Assembly: GCF_022201045.2 (NCBI RefSeq) | Contig: NC_068556.1 | Span: 372,001 to 436,000 of the forward strand | Direction: 5' to 3' | Origin: Citrus sinensis | Taxonomy: Eukaryota; Streptophyta; Magnoliopsida; Sapindales; Rutaceae | DNA: 64,000 bases | Part shown: in pieces, positions 1 through 16,563 of the stretch | Numbering within the stretch: the first letter of the stretch is position 1 | How the letters are laid out: each line of letters opens with the position of its first letter | Notes under the pieces: model-generated | Seen by the model: the letters and a program-made list of their open reading frames with translations, nothing else | Database searches by the model: none | Told to the model about the DNA's origin: nothing | Translations under genes and position numbers: made by a program

Positions 1-3000
1 TCCTCTTCCAAGTTTTTTGTCAACTATTTAATCACTTTTTATGTCTTTTGAAAATGATTTCACTCCATGATCTGAATGGCTGTTTATATTGGACCAGGGA
101 AGAGTGCAATAGGCTGACAGGTATTATCAAATCAAGGGTTGTTGATAGCCCTGTCATTAGAGACACAGAGGATTGGAGATTAAGTGAACCACGAAACCGA
201 ACAATTGGCAGTGGTATTGCTTTGTAATAGTTCTACCAAAAACAAGGAAAAGTTTTGAAAATTGATCTGCTAAATTTGGATTATAACTGCTGCTACATTT
301 GTATTTCAGATGTTGACATCCCTGATTACCGTTGTACAGCTGTTATGGAGGCAAAAAAATGGTTAGAGGAGAAGAAATCAGGATCGAGTCCAAATTCAGA
401 ATTGGAACTTGGAACCTGCGCTTTGAACTCTGCTATGTCACCACATGTTAGTAATTGATTTTTATATTGTGTCAGCAGCAAACTTTATGGTTGCTTTCAG
501 TCACTTCTAGTGTGGCCCTCATTACTAAACACTTTATTTTCTTATCTTGCTGCACTGTTAAGATTGTTAATCAACTTTTATATTTCCCATTTCTTTTTGT
601 AATTTTTTCATTAAATGGCGCGACTAGACATCTTGAGTATTTTTTTTTTCACCTGTAAGAGATGCCAGAAATTTGTTTTCTGAAATTGACATTTCAGAAT
701 GTGATTTACTTTCCCTGCCTCCATAACATTTAATTTTGCGGTTCTTTGTTGGGGGGGGGAATGGATTTCATTTTTATTTATGTATTACTTCTTTGTGATA
801 CATTTGTATGACAACCATTGGGAGCTTCTTTTAGTGTGGGAAAATAAAAGGTTAATACCAATTTAGATTTAAAATGATTTGAGGCATGTATGCAAGGTGA
901 TGCCAGTTCTATATTCAAGGTTTGATTTTTTCTAATGCAGGTAAACGAAGGTGAATTAGGTTCTCCAGTAGATATGGCCAAATCGTATATGCAAACACGG
1001 CCTCCATGGGCATCTCCATCTGCAAACCATATTGAATGTGGATCACCATCACCAACAGGAATTCAGCTTTTTAAGGAAGAAACGCCATATTCAACTGGTT
1101 ACACTTCTTTCACATCATCCAAGGTTTTTCTATTCTTTTCTTTTTTTTTAATGTATATTTTGTGGTTTCGTTCCATTTCTCTGTTGCGATGAATACAAAT
1201 TAGCTCTGATGCTAAAGGCAACGAAGGCATTAGTTTCTCGTAGGATAAAATTTGGTTTGTAGCTTCTGTATGGGCTTCAGTTTCCAAGTTTCCAAAGAAA
1301 TTCAGGATATTTGCTTCTTCTTTTTTCTTTGCATCTGATAGAAGGGGATGTTGGGTTAATAATTGTATCTTTGAGCTCTTTTTTAGAGAATTGCTGCTAT
1401 GACAGCTTATATTGAAACTTTTTAGCTTTCTGTTTATAGGTCTCTTGTCTCTGTCATCTCATGCTGATCTTATTTTAGCAGATTTCTTGTCCACTTTTGC
1501 GAGTTCCGCATTCATTTTAATGCAGTTTTCTTAGTTTTCAATCAAAAAGAAAAAAATGATGTTGGTTTGACTTTGCTTGGTCCTTGTTCATGGTCAATGA
1601 TGTATGTAAGTGAGTTTTTTGGGAGAATGATTTGGCATTATTCTAAAATTATGAAATGCAAATTGAGAGTTGGGAATTCATTAGCAAAGGTCAGGTTGGT
1701 GGCAAGTTAAGTTAAATTGACAGGAATATGCCTAAGATCTGATATAGTGATAGATGGTAGGGTAGAATATACTCTTTAAGGAAACCTGGCCATGATGAGA
1801 CCAAAGCGCTGGACTGTTTCTTGAATTTGTTGAAATGAATTTGGCAGGGGGAACTGTGATGAGGTGTGTCGCAGTTACATTTGTTGCAAATTCATGGTAG
1901 ATGCTGAATTATGTTTGAGGTGGATGTTTCAAAATATTCAACTGGAAGTCCTGTGTTTTGAGTACAGTTCTCCGATACGCTTCAAAATGTTGAACTTTTT
2001 ATGCAACACAATATTCTTGATTGGGAAACTAAGAAAACGAAGAAGGGAAAAGGAAAAAGGCAAGATCTAAGGTTGTCTCTTCTATCCTGCATGCTGATTC
2101 TTTTTATTTTATTGTCTCTCCTGCAGATGAAAAAGGATTCCCCTGCCTCTGGTTCATGGAATATCTTGGAGGAAATACGAAAAGTGAGATCCAAAGCCAC
2201 AGAAGAAATGCTTAGGACTCCACCTTCCTCAAAAATTGATTGGTCCTCATTTGCTCTAGAGAATAAGAGCATGAGTAATTCTTTAGTGGCTAGTGAGGCA
2301 TTAACTAGTTTGAGAGACAAAGTGCACAGCTCTGCAAAACCAGTAGCTGCATCTGTAAATGTGGCCACAGGCTTATCTACTTCATATGGCTTTCCAGGTG
2401 TGGTTTATTTTACTGTTTTAGGGGAAACTCTGTTGGTTATTCGTAATATCTGTTATGTGTAACAGGATGGATCACTTGATCTTGTTTAATATTTTAGGAT
2501 GCTAGAAATTGAATTATAGATAACCTAATTCATTGAGCCTCATTTTTTGTCCCTTCAGTCACACAGGTGGTGCAGGATATGTTACCAAAAGGAGCTGTGC
2601 CACCAAATCCAGCTACTGCTGCTTCTGAACAAAATCAGGTACTGTAGATTGAATGAATACAAATTTCTTTTTCCTTCACATAATTTTTTACTTGTCTATA
2701 TATGCGAATGCATGCTTTGTTTTAAGCATTTGATTTGTTGGTATTGTTTTTCACAAATGTTACAACTTGCTGACGTCAATTGCAAAAAAATTGCTCTTCA
2801 TGAAGGCCTTGGAAGGCATTCAGTCCATGATGGGAACAACAGGTAATACTTTTAACCTTTTTACTAAAAGCAACATCATAGCACTTTGTCTGTATTTTTG
2901 TAGCCAAATAATTCTTAAATTCCGTGCATTTGAGTATTTCTTTCGTTTAATCTTTCTATCCGGGGGGAAGATTTTTTTTTGTTAAAGCATCTGGAATTAC

Positions 3001-4787
3001 ATGGAACTTACTTAGTCTGTTAGCTATCCGATAGCAAGTTGAACCTAATCATCTGAAATAATTGTTATTTTACATTATTTGTCAACTTTTTTTGTTAAGC
3101 TTTATGAGTCAAAGATTTAATTATTGTGATGCTCTTAAAGATTTTTTTAGTTTACAGTGGTTTTTTTTGTTAAGATTGCTCTCGAGCTTCTTGTTAGTGC
3201 TTCTATCCTGTCATGTGGTTGTGGTTTCCAGTAGCTAAATGTTATGTGCACTGTTTGTGGAGTTATAATGTCCCTTGTGTAGCTTAAATTAAATCAGCAT
3301 AAATGGAAGACATAATTATATGTTATCTGAGATGTTAGGAAGGATTACAAGTATTATTGGATATAATCCATAAAGAAATTTCATTATGTGAGCAGAGCCT
3401 AGAATATTGCATTAGTGCATGAAGCTTCTTTTTTCCCCTTTTCTTTTTGGGGTTCAATTCCTACTTTCCAATAATTTTGTCCTTCGTTACCAAAATGTAC
3501 TCGATTTGGGCTTGTGGGGTGGCGTCAAAGGGAGACTAAGCTCTGGACAAAGAGTTAAATCATTAGATGACATCAAGACAGCATCACAAAGGTCAGTCTC
3601 TTTCTCCCATTCACCAGTATAACCACCTTATTTAGGATAATTATCATCTCAATTTTTCCTTCTTGAAGTTTGTGTTGCATCAACTTTTAAGGTTTCTCAG
3701 TACCTAAACAAAATCGGTTGCTTATTTTGCTATAACGTGTTCTTGTATTAATTACTGGCAATATAGTGACCAAAAAAAGAGAAAAAAATTACTTGCAATA
3801 TGCCAAAAATGACCAGTACTTTGGTAATGGGTAAAAGAACTTCTCTAGTTAATTGTCTAGAGTTCAATAAAAAATAAAAAATAATAATTAAAAAAATTAA
3901 AAAATGTATTACACAATAAGGGAAGAATTAAAAGAAGAAAGGATTGAAATAAAAAATATTCATCCAACTTATAAAGTCTTGCATCTCTGCTTATTACAGT
4001 GATGCTGATGCTGCCAACATTGATGGCCCTAAGGAAACTAATGGGAGTACTCATCCATTTGGCACTCTGGTGGGAGGAACTGCAGAAGGTAAGAATTCTA
4101 GACCAACCTGTATGTGGATGTACCGAAGCTTATAATTGTAGTTTTAAGCCGGGGTCAGGGTTAAGACAAAAATGAAGATGAAGTTTTGGGGATGTGGGTT
4201 TTACTCTAGTTTCTCTGTGTTCCCCTACTGTTGAAGGTTTAAAAGTGGTGTTGGCACTGAATGCAACTCCAGATTCGCTAAATAAACAAAAGTGTCCGAC
4301 TTCAAAGGAACTGACTGGGAAAAGTGGTTCATTTGCTGTTAATGGTTTCCCTACTTCAGAATCTAGGTAAATGGTGGCTGACCCTGCTACTTTGGACATT
4401 TGGTCCCAATTTATGCAAATTGGATTTTAATAAACTTTTATGCTCTCCTTCAGCTTGTCCCCAGGACAGGATAGAGAACAAGACTCTAGGCCATCTAATG
4501 AGAATCATAATCCAGTTGCTTCTGGCCATGACGAAGTTCCTCTAAGTGCCCCTACGGGGGAGGTTGGTGAAAATTTGAGTGAAGCTTCAATTGATGTACC
4601 AGTAACGCATCAAAATGATAGCATCGCCACGTGCTCTCAAAACAGTTCCAGCATGCAGAAAGAAGGGCTGTCACAGGACCTGATTACACCAAGTACAAAA
4701 CGCCGCAAGACCACTGGTGCTGCTGAGGAGCAACAGGGAAAGAAACCGAGTAGATACAATCGACGGGGCAAGGGACGGGGTAAATAA
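1..4787 (+). CDS. KAKU4-like nuclear envelope/pore-associated protein (5' end outside window)
   Basis: This is the 3' part of a multi-exon gene. Visible coding exons are about 98-213, 310-446, 941-1123, 2127-2397, 2559-2638, 2806-2842 (acceptor least certain), 3531-3591, 4000-4088, 4237-4366 and 4454-4787, giving about 479 residues in one frame to the TAA at 4785-4787. The protein is hydrophilic and Ser/Pro-rich with no membrane segment. Recognisable stretches are EECNRLTGIIKSRVVDSP near the start of the visible part, a basic nuclear-localisation-like TKRRK, and a strongly basic Arg/Gly tail ending RRGKGRGK. From memory this pattern fits plant KAKU4, a lamina-like protein at the inner nuclear membrane that works with CRWN proteins in nuclear shape, and is distantly like the NUP1/NUP136 tail. 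I see no FG-repeat field, which argues against NUP1 itself. The family name is inference; the gene structure is well supported. Confidence 0.62.
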
Positions 4788-5694
4788 TATGGAAATTGTA
4801 TTCGATGGTAGTGTAAAATTAATTGTAAGCTAGTTCAGAGAAAAGGAGAGCATCTATCTGTTGTAGTGAAGTTGGTAATTTCATGGAGTCAGGATTTTGT
4901 TTTCCCTTCATTTGTTGCATTATTCACTTTTCAGGAGATTTAGGTTTTAAATTTCTAGTGTAGAAAACGATTTTGAAGCTTTTGTAAGCCAATTTGGTAC
5001 TTTTGGTCCGTGTAGAAGAAGCACCACTGTATTAATTTATGAGATGAGATGGGTGGTATTAGTTTGTCAAGAAATGTCAGTCCTTGATTGTGTTTATTCT
5101 TTCTTCAATCTCAATTTCAACCTGGATCTCGTCCCAGCAGTTTCTCGACTCGATTGTCGCAACATTATTAGACCTCTCTTCATCAGTACCAAATTGAAGG
5201 GTGACTTTATTATTATCATTATTTATAATAATAAAATACATTAGATTAGAGTATGAGTTTTTATCTATTAGTTTGTTGTTCCTTACTCTTAAGGCTACTA
5301 CTTACCATTAATGAGCCAGCTTTAACTTTATTATTATTATTATTATTTAATAAGGAACATTAATTTACCAAAATTGCAATTTTGACCTTTGCTTTCTGAC
5401 TGGTACTGCTCTGTAATTATAAACGATGTGAAGCAGTAGCCTAACGGTAAAAGTATTACAACAAGTCGTTTGTTGCAGTACGACGTGTCGGTGTGCAAAG
5501 GGGGAATGAATAAAAGCAGAGTTGAGTTATTAAGAGAAGTGAGGAATGAAAAAGAATATATATACAGAAATTAGAATATATATATATATATATAGAAATT
5601 AGAATTGTTGTTGGTGTTGTTGGTGTTCGTCTTGTTTGTTGTTCCAGACAGTGTAGGGTGTAGGCAGAGAGGGAGAGAAAACAACATAGTATCG
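4788..5694. other. Spacer: 3' UTR of the KAKU4-like gene and CSN5 promoter/leader
   Basis: The first 250-300 bases look like a 3' UTR (AT-rich, no ORF). The rest is upstream sequence of CSN5 with ATT runs (about 5209-5222 and 5329-5346), a tRNA A-box-like string near 5430 that has no matching B box, and a (TA)n run at about 5575-5592 flanked by AGAAATTAGAAT-like direct repeats. No gene is visible. Confidence 0.6.
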
Positions 5695-8872
<3,178 letters not shown>

Positions 8873-11800
8873 TTTTTGCAACTTAATGGTGCAGCAAGAA
8901 AGTAGAAGCCTTTGCCTTCCATGCTCCCTTCACCTGCCAGACCAAGATTTTTATTTCAAAATTCATTACAACGAATCTCAGGCTGAGACTGCCAAAGTTT
9001 TGTTACCTTCTGCCCTAATGTAAATCCTTGTTGCATTCATAGTGGATCTATTACGGAATTCCAGTTTTTGCACTATTTGGTATTTGTAAGTTGGAAAATT
9101 AGACAACGTTAATCGTCATTAGAGACCCCATATTTGCCCCGTAATATTATTTAGATATGAAACCTAAGGACAATGGTTGTCGAGTGCCTGGTTTATTTTA
9201 TTGTCTGTCCAAATCAAATACGAATCAAGGAAGAATTGTAAATTCTTTGGGCATCCGACTCAAAACTGTCACTCAGGAGGACTTGGTTTGATCTCATCTT
9301 TAGCCTAAATGAACGCTCTTGCTTTAGCTCGCTTGGCAATTGAAATATCAACCAATTTATTTCCCTTAAGAGCCAGAAGCAAATGCATGCATGCATACAA
9401 CAAAATTACAAATAGCATGATTGCAAGTGATGGTCTCGTCTTGGAACCTCAATTGAATAATAGGTGCAGCTAATTAATTACCCGTGTCCGTCATGTTTTG
9501 TCTTAGAGAGAATAAGATAGTGATGCCTCGTAATAAAAAGGAGAGGGAATCAGATGGTGATTCCTACTCTTATATTAAAAACATCTATTTTTTCTATTAT
9601 TCTCTCAAAAATTTTTTGTTGCTAACACCTAACTTGTCACACATAATAGATCATTAATTAAGGGTTAAGAATAAAAATTTGAAGGTTGAACATCGAAAAA
9701 AAAAAATTAAAAGGTTTTCAACAGAAAATAAGTGAAAAGTGTTATACACCAAACATCATTGTGCAAGCCAGCAGCACCAGAGTATTTAGATAGATGGGGG
9801 ACGAGATAACTAGAAAAATCAAGTAATAACAAAACCCGTACAGAGGGAGAAAAGGACAGCATATTTTGCACAAGCGATCCCATCACGTGCAATGCAAGCA
9901 AGCAAAACCCTTGTGAGTCTCTTTCTTTTATAGGTATTTCAGATTACAATTGATATTAAATGCCAAAATCTTGAGAACCTTTGAAAGAGGCTCCATCCTT
10001 ATCACCACCACCACCAGTCCATCACCATCAAAGTATACAACCCACCAAAGAGAGAAGCCCATAAAATATAAAAAAAAAAATGCTTTACCAAATCTACCAC
10101 TTTTTATCTTTAAGAGAGTCTTTTTGTGACCTCTCTTACATAGCGTGCCTTCCAGTGACTCTCTCTCTCCACCATTTGTTGGGTTGGCTTAGATTCCTAT
10201 AAGATAACACAAAAAGGGATGACTTCACAAGGAAATGGTCCTCTTCATATTGGCCTTTGGCTCTTTGATTTGTAGTTTTGATTTCGAAGCATCACTTGTG
10301 ACGATATCACATGGTGCTAAACCTCCACCACATTTTTCTTATTTCTTTTAGCAAGTTTTTTGTGCTTCCTTTCTCTAGTCTAAGCTTAATGCTTACCCTA
10401 ACATGTGACACAACTTCAATAGCTCAATGGCTTGCTGCACTCTCAGGATATATGACACCTGGCGTGCCCCGACGGGCTATCGACATTTTTACTTTTAATA
10501 TTTCACATGTTAATTCATGTGACTCTCCTTAAGTCTCCTCTTTGATCAATTGTCACGATTGGGTTCATTCATGTGAGCAATCTTTGCTTTCATGTCACGC
10601 CACAAAGAAAAAGGGCATCAAATGCGGTTTCTGAAGCTGTTACAAGGTCAGAACTAAGGATCTGCGGACCCCATAATAAAAGATTGCTGGTCCATCGTCA
10701 CTTTAATTCCATTTCTTCCAAGCACTCACAGAGGCCTGCAGGCTACCAGGTCTTTTCAAAGCATGAATGATGGTGCTGAAAACTCTGCCAATATTTTTTT
10801 AAAAATATACCGTCATTTATTTAAGCAGTGAGTCGTGTTGGATACTTTAAGATGCATATCCGAGAGACTAAACAATATTGTTTTATAATGTAAGAAAGTA
10901 TTAAACAACTATAACTAAACATCGCTCTGTATCCTCAAATCTGTAATAATAAGTAATAAAATTTGTTCTATTTGTAATAACCATTCTCAAATTATGAACC
11001 AAACCATCGCTCTGTATCCTCAAATTCTGTTTTTCTGGTCCCCAAGCAGAGTGGCATGGCATGGAAAGTGATAAGAAACTTCACGAATATAATATATAAT
11101 GCCCTGACCACTTGGTGAGTGGCTCTCTGTTTCATCCCCATCATCTAAATTCTCCAAGAGGTTTATGACCACGAATTTCACCGTTTTTCGGAACTTCATC
11201 TCCATTGTCTATTCGCTCGAGTAGAAATTCCATTTCCTTTTTCTTTTACACTTATTATTTTTTTAAAAAAAAATTGGGAGCTAATTTTCGGATTATATTC
11301 GTCGACTATGTCTATCCTCATTGTGCTAATCCCTTCTGACGTTGATATAATTAATTATGCCCTAAGAGTTTGATCGTGTAGTTTTTAAATAATTTTTTTT
11401 AGTTGGTCATACAAATGTGAATCATAAGAAGATAGGGGCCAAAAATATAAATTAAAAAAAAAAACAATATTGACAATTTTTTATTTTAATAACAATAAAT
11501 TTAGAATGTAATTGTTGGGGGAAAAAAAGAACTTAACATTGAAAGTTTTAAACTATTTATAATGCTAAATAAAGGGTTTAATTGGCAAAGGCATTCGAAA
11601 TCAAATCAATTTTATTGCCATTAACATTGTATTTATAAATTGAGAATAACCGCAATAAAATGTTGGATAGTACAATGTTTTCAACACTATCAATATCCAT
11701 TGAAAAATTAAATATAATATGACATGTAAATGCTCTCAAAATTCTTATTTGTGTAATTAAAATTTTGTTTGCTAATATTAAGATACTGTAACTTAAAAGT

Positions 11801-13002
11801 TATCGTTGTGGTTATAACATAAAAGTTATTAGTGTATTGTCAATATAACTTTTAATCAAATTTTTAACAAAAATGATGATAATATTATGAATATGTTATC
11901 ATATAAATACTAGATCAAATCGATTTAGTTTCCAAACTAAAGCATTATTAGGTGTTTACCAAAAAATAAAAAATTTGATGATGTAAGTATACCCTTGAAC
12001 AGGTTGACTGAGGTACAAAAATCTCTCACTTTCTGTTTCTTCGAATAGTGAGTCATTGAGAATCCTTCCATGTTTTTGTGACCTAAGAATCTTAATGAGC
12101 TGTTGATTAGTAGTATAATAGTACAAGATAGAGCACTATCAAAAAGCATCGGTGCTTATAAACTTGGAGGCTATGGATAATATAGAGACTCATCATTAGT
12201 AGCAATTATTCTCAAGGCACCTCTTCTCTCCGCATCTCTTTCTTCTTCAACTTCAACTCTATAAATGTTTCTTCTTCAATAATAATAATAATAATAATAA
12301 TCATGTAAGCATATTGTTTGTATTTAATATCTTTTACGGATCCACAAACTTTTTTTTTTTTAATGATAAAAAGTGACGAAAGTGTGGTCCCCATACCGAA
12401 TATTGCCGTTCTCTATATTTGTTAAGAAAAGTCGAAGAAAGAAAATATTTCATTATCCATAATTTCCTATTATAGCTAAGAAACTACCCTTCCAAACACA
12501 TTTTCCATTTCATTATTTTTCACTTCTTTTTCCCTTTTTTTTTTTTTTTTTGGATTTTTTCAAATGGCTCAAGTGGGTCAAAATGTCCTCTCAAATGACC
12601 GACCCTGAAGTAGATGGTGGGTGCGAAAGAACCAAAATCATGGACCATTATTGATTTAATTCCTTTATATTATTGACTAACAAATCCTAACCGATTAAGA
12701 GGGATCTGTGAGTGGGAATATATTGCCTAACCTTGATTTTTTCAGTTGAAAAAAATCGCATCGTATGCCATTTTCTTTCAACTACAGCCACTACACTTGT
12801 GCCTCCTAATAATACATATCCAAATTGCTAGAGGAAAGGTCAAAATAGAAACAAACTCAAAATTCGCTAACCAAAATATATATATGTATATTTTTAAAAA
12901 TATTCTGATACTAACTTGTAGAGTTGTAGTTTGTTTTTTTTTTTCACAAATAGAAGTAATATAAATATTCTAATTCAAAGCACACGTGCCGGTATGCAAA
13001 TT
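8873..13002. other. Intergenic: CSN5 3' UTR, then AT-rich spacer with no gene seen
   Basis: Roughly 8873-9150 looks like the CSN5 3' UTR. The remainder is AT-rich with only short random ORFs, an (AAT)n run at about 12278-12301 and many homopolymer tracts. The block at about 10300-10780 is less AT-rich than its surroundings, but I could not assign it to any gene or element. Confidence 0.5.
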
Positions 13003-13011
13003 CTTTTTATA

Positions 13012-13196
13012 CTTTTTTTTTGTGTAAGCCATTCGGTATCCTGCAACCGCATTGGGTTCTGACTAATCCGAATTCGGGGTGTAGTCACGGTTAAGGTTCT
13101 TTACCCCTTCCAAATGACGTGTTTAGTGGGGATCGAACTCGAGAGCTCTTCCCACAAACTCAGCCTACGCTGCCAACTGAGCCACAACCATTTGGA
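13012..13196 (-). mobile_element. tRNA-derived SINE, minus orientation
   Basis: Read on the minus strand the element starts TCCAAATGGTTGTGGC and carries a Pol III A box TGGCTCAGTTGG (plus-strand 13173-13184) and B box GTTCGATCC (13130-13138). It ends in a short A-run, seen as T-run 13013-13021 on the plus strand. It is bounded by a perfect 9-bp target-site duplication CTTTTTATA at 13003-13011 and 13197-13205. About 185 bp, non-coding. Promoter boxes, A-tail and duplication together make a SINE the best reading; the family name is unknown to me. Confidence 0.82.
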
Positions 13197-13205
13197 CTTT
13201 TTATA

Positions 13206-15678
13206 TGTTTTTCAATTCCTTATTAAAAAAAAAAAAAGAAAGGAATTGGTAAAGTCAATATCGTATTAGAAAGCTTTCGTGTGCCATTTTAAGTCTAAAA
13301 TGGCTATATTATAGAACTAGTATTAAATAGGGTTCATTGACTTTAACCCATTTGTGTGGGAAACGATTAAATTCCGAAAATTGCTTTTTCAAAATTGTCC
13401 ATTCATCGCTACCGGCGATATTTGAGGGTCTTTGCATTTATATTTGCGGGTGTGGAAACATGAAGAGAGATCGATATGAATAATCCCATAGGGCAAGGCA
13501 ACACAGGATAAGATGTTGACACTTTGAATACAATTTTTGAAGCAGTCATGTTTAAAATTAAAAATTAAACAAGTATTGAAAAATTATTAGTTGTTTCATT
13601 GACCTATGACTCGGCTGTTTGAATATGAGATCTTACGAGTTGCACTATGTTAGGTATATTTTTATTTATTGAAGATTGTACGGAACTTTGCATACTAATC
13701 AATTCACACATTAAAACTAAATTTTCAGACTAAAAATGGGTCCAAGTAATGAACCTCGTAAATGATCATGTGAATTTCCATTTGTAGTTTGAAGCAATAA
13801 CAATTTTTCGTCTTCATTTAGTTAATGAATTTGCTTAAGGATCATCTTGATATTCAAAATATTCCATAATGTATTGTCCACATAATGTATACCACTCTAA
13901 TCGCATTGGTAGGTACAAGTGTACTATTTCTAATGAAGCATAATTGCATCCACAATTAATCTCCCTTTAATTCTTGTCAAAATTATAAGTTTAGCATTAA
14001 AAGGAAAAAAAAAAATGAATACATCATGACGCTATTTGGTATAACGCTCATTTTCTAACTTAAAAATATATATTATCTATACTATTATAAAAATTTGGTG
14101 TAAAAGACAAAATTTGAGTGTAAAAACCAAAAAAAAGGAAAAAAGAATTTTCCAAGGAAGAGTAGGCGGGCACATTTTCTCATTCTTCGTACCAAAGTTG
14201 CATATATATATATATATATTGATAATTAAAGCCTTGTAAATTCATTTAAAAACAAAGAAAACGAACGCGGCAGACTTTGACGACGAAATCCAACGGTCTA
14301 GGCGTAAAGGTTCGTTTTCGTAATCAAGTCAGCACACGCGTCGCCATATGATTGGTTGGAATAGTCGTGTGTTAATAAGGGCCTATCAAGATGGCCGACC
14401 CCCCTTTTTTTTTTTCCCCCGTAGTGGGTCCCGCCAAATTGGCAAGTCAAGTTTGGCTCTTGGTACTTCTGAAATCTTTAACTGTTTAACACCACAAAAC
14501 GCAAAAGCATTTATTCACTTGAAAAGCGCATACATTTATACGCTCCACGCCATTTTGTTCTCTTTTTTTTTTTCCAAAGCACGAATGGATGGTCCCTTCG
14601 TTGTCCATCTGAAAGAAAGGGCATTGATACCAAAGAGGAAACGGAAAAATTATTAGTAAACTTATGTAATTAATTACAGAATCAGGATTTATTCATTATC
14701 TGATTATATTATGAGTAAATAACTTAATTGTTGATTAGTAGTTAATAAATAAAAATAAATAAATAAAGTTGAATCTTACTCATACACTACCACTACAAGA
14801 CATATAATAAAAAAATCTTAAAAAACTAAAAAAAAATCAAATCATAAGAGGATTATTTTCCTTAATTACATAATTTATTTTAATGATTGATGTCATTACG
14901 TTATGATATTTATGGAGATTGATTTCATCTTGTTAAATGTATGAATTGGACAACACACCGCATTTAACAACTACCGAATAATCTTTAGATGCAACCGAGC
15001 CTTAGTTGTAGAAAACAGTTGAAAATTAAATGTACATACATTTTCAGTCCTTGTCACCATTATTATACGACATATATGACACTTTTAATTTTGCCTGATG
15101 TTTCAAAAATGTTTAAAATTTTTTTTTTAAAAAAAAATGGATTGATAAAAATCAATAGTAGGACCAAAATACGACATTTCCACCCTCCCGAAAAATATTA
15201 ATTTTTTATGATTTTATTTCAATCCTCAAATGACCAACATCACTGCACTGTAAATATACTCACCCGAAGATCAACGTCAAATAAATAAAAGAAATTAGAA
15301 ACCAAGAAGGATCAAAAGTTGATCAAAACACAGTTGTACGGTCAAGACTGATATTGTACTTGCAATGAGAATTAAAAACTCGAAGCAACATGTTTATTGC
15401 GCAGAAAAAAAATCCAACTAATAGGAAACGGTTGTATGGAAAGCTACGGTGGTTGTAGGACACAAGATGACAAACCCTCCCATTTTGAGAATTGCAAATT
15501 TCCCTACCTCCACTGACACGTAATCGTTTTGGAAACTCGAAATTGTAGTTGTTTATGGTTTTTATTTTTTAAATATTGAAGGATTGACATAACATACGGA
15601 AAGATTTTTGCGCTTTTATTTCTGTTATGCTCGCTCTATGTCGCGTCACTTGCACGCTCCGTCTACTCTCTTGACTCC
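13206..15678. other. Intergenic spacer, no gene seen
   Basis: AT-rich, with a (TA)n run near 14205-14218. The block at about 14260-14640 has a more mixed composition (CACGCG and CCAAT-like strings) and looks promoter-like, but no gene follows it. 14713-14820 is one copy of a dispersed repeat also present at 63346-63450. Confidence 0.5.
14713..14820 (+). repeat. Dispersed repeat, copy A
   Basis: About 110 bp clearly similar to 63346-63450 in the same orientation, sharing TTAATAAATAAAAA and CACTACCACTA in the same order with scattered mismatches. Non-coding; probably part of a transposable element whose ends I cannot define. Confidence 0.6.
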
Positions 15679-15686
15679 GTTTTGAG

Positions 15687-16555
15687 TAGGGATGGCAATT
15701 GTACCCGCAAACCCGCCCAAACCCACCCGCCAAAACCCGCCCGTTGTGGATAATTTTACCCATTGCGGGCGGGTTTAGTATTATAAATTAAAACCCGCAC
15801 ATGGATGCGGGTGGGTTTGGTATTAACCTTATATCCGGTGGATACCCGCATGGATATCCACCAAACCCGCAATATTTTTTCTAAATATTTTTAATTTAAT
15901 TTTAATCTATAAATGTATAAAGAAAATAATGTCATTAATCAAATTACCAAATAGCCAAAGGTTCAAAGTTGTGTATGTGTGTATGTGGCCCATCTCCTAT
16001 TCTAAAGTCATAACCTAAAGAAAACTAAAGGCATTTCCCTTCGAACTAGTATTTGAAAATATTAATTTTAATTATTATTATAGACATTGTGTTGGATGGG
16101 TGCTTATGGTGGTGAATGAAATGAATATCTTCTCTTGGAGCTTGTTTTAAATGATAATATGAAATGTAATTATTATTTTTAAATACTAGTTTGTGTTTTT
16201 TAAATAGATTTGTGTAATTTATACTTAAATTTGAGAATTTATGTTGAATTGATGTGGAAATTTTAATTTTTCATTTACATTGTTTAAATATAAAATTGAG
16301 TATGTTATATGGAATTTGAGGTTATTATTATAAATTTATATATTAAACACTTGTGATTTTAAATACGGAAACCCGCAAAAAATCCGCCGGATACCATTGC
16401 GGGTTTGGTAATTGTTAAAACCCGCTGCGGGTGGGTTTTTTTAAAAAAATTAAAACCCGCTGCGGGTTGCGGGTGGGTTTGGTAATTTCAATTTTGTGCG
16501 GGTTTGGGTTTGGTAATGACAAACCCGCTGCGGGCGGTGCCCATTGCCATCCCTA
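15687..16555. mobile_element. Non-autonomous hAT-superfamily DNA transposon
   Basis: An 869-bp element with perfect 13-bp terminal inverted repeats TAGGGATGGCAAT at both ends and a perfect 8-bp target-site duplication GTTTTGAG at 15679-15686 and 16556-16563. The 8-bp duplication is the hAT signature. The subterminal 150-200 bp at both ends are packed with GCGGGT/ACCCGC motifs in both orientations, as expected for hAT transposase-binding arrays. The centre is AT-rich with no transposase ORF, so any movement would depend on an enzyme supplied elsewhere. The undamaged ends and duplication suggest a fairly recent insertion. Confidence 0.93.
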
Positions 16556-16563
16556 GTTTTGAG

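Noticed and set aside
1982..2368. 128-codon minus-strand ORF
   Set aside because: Antisense shadow of the KAKU4-like exon at 2127-2397.
5425..5470. tRNA-like A box (TAGCCTAACGG)
   Set aside because: No B box at the right spacing and no acceptor-stem pairing; not a tRNA gene.
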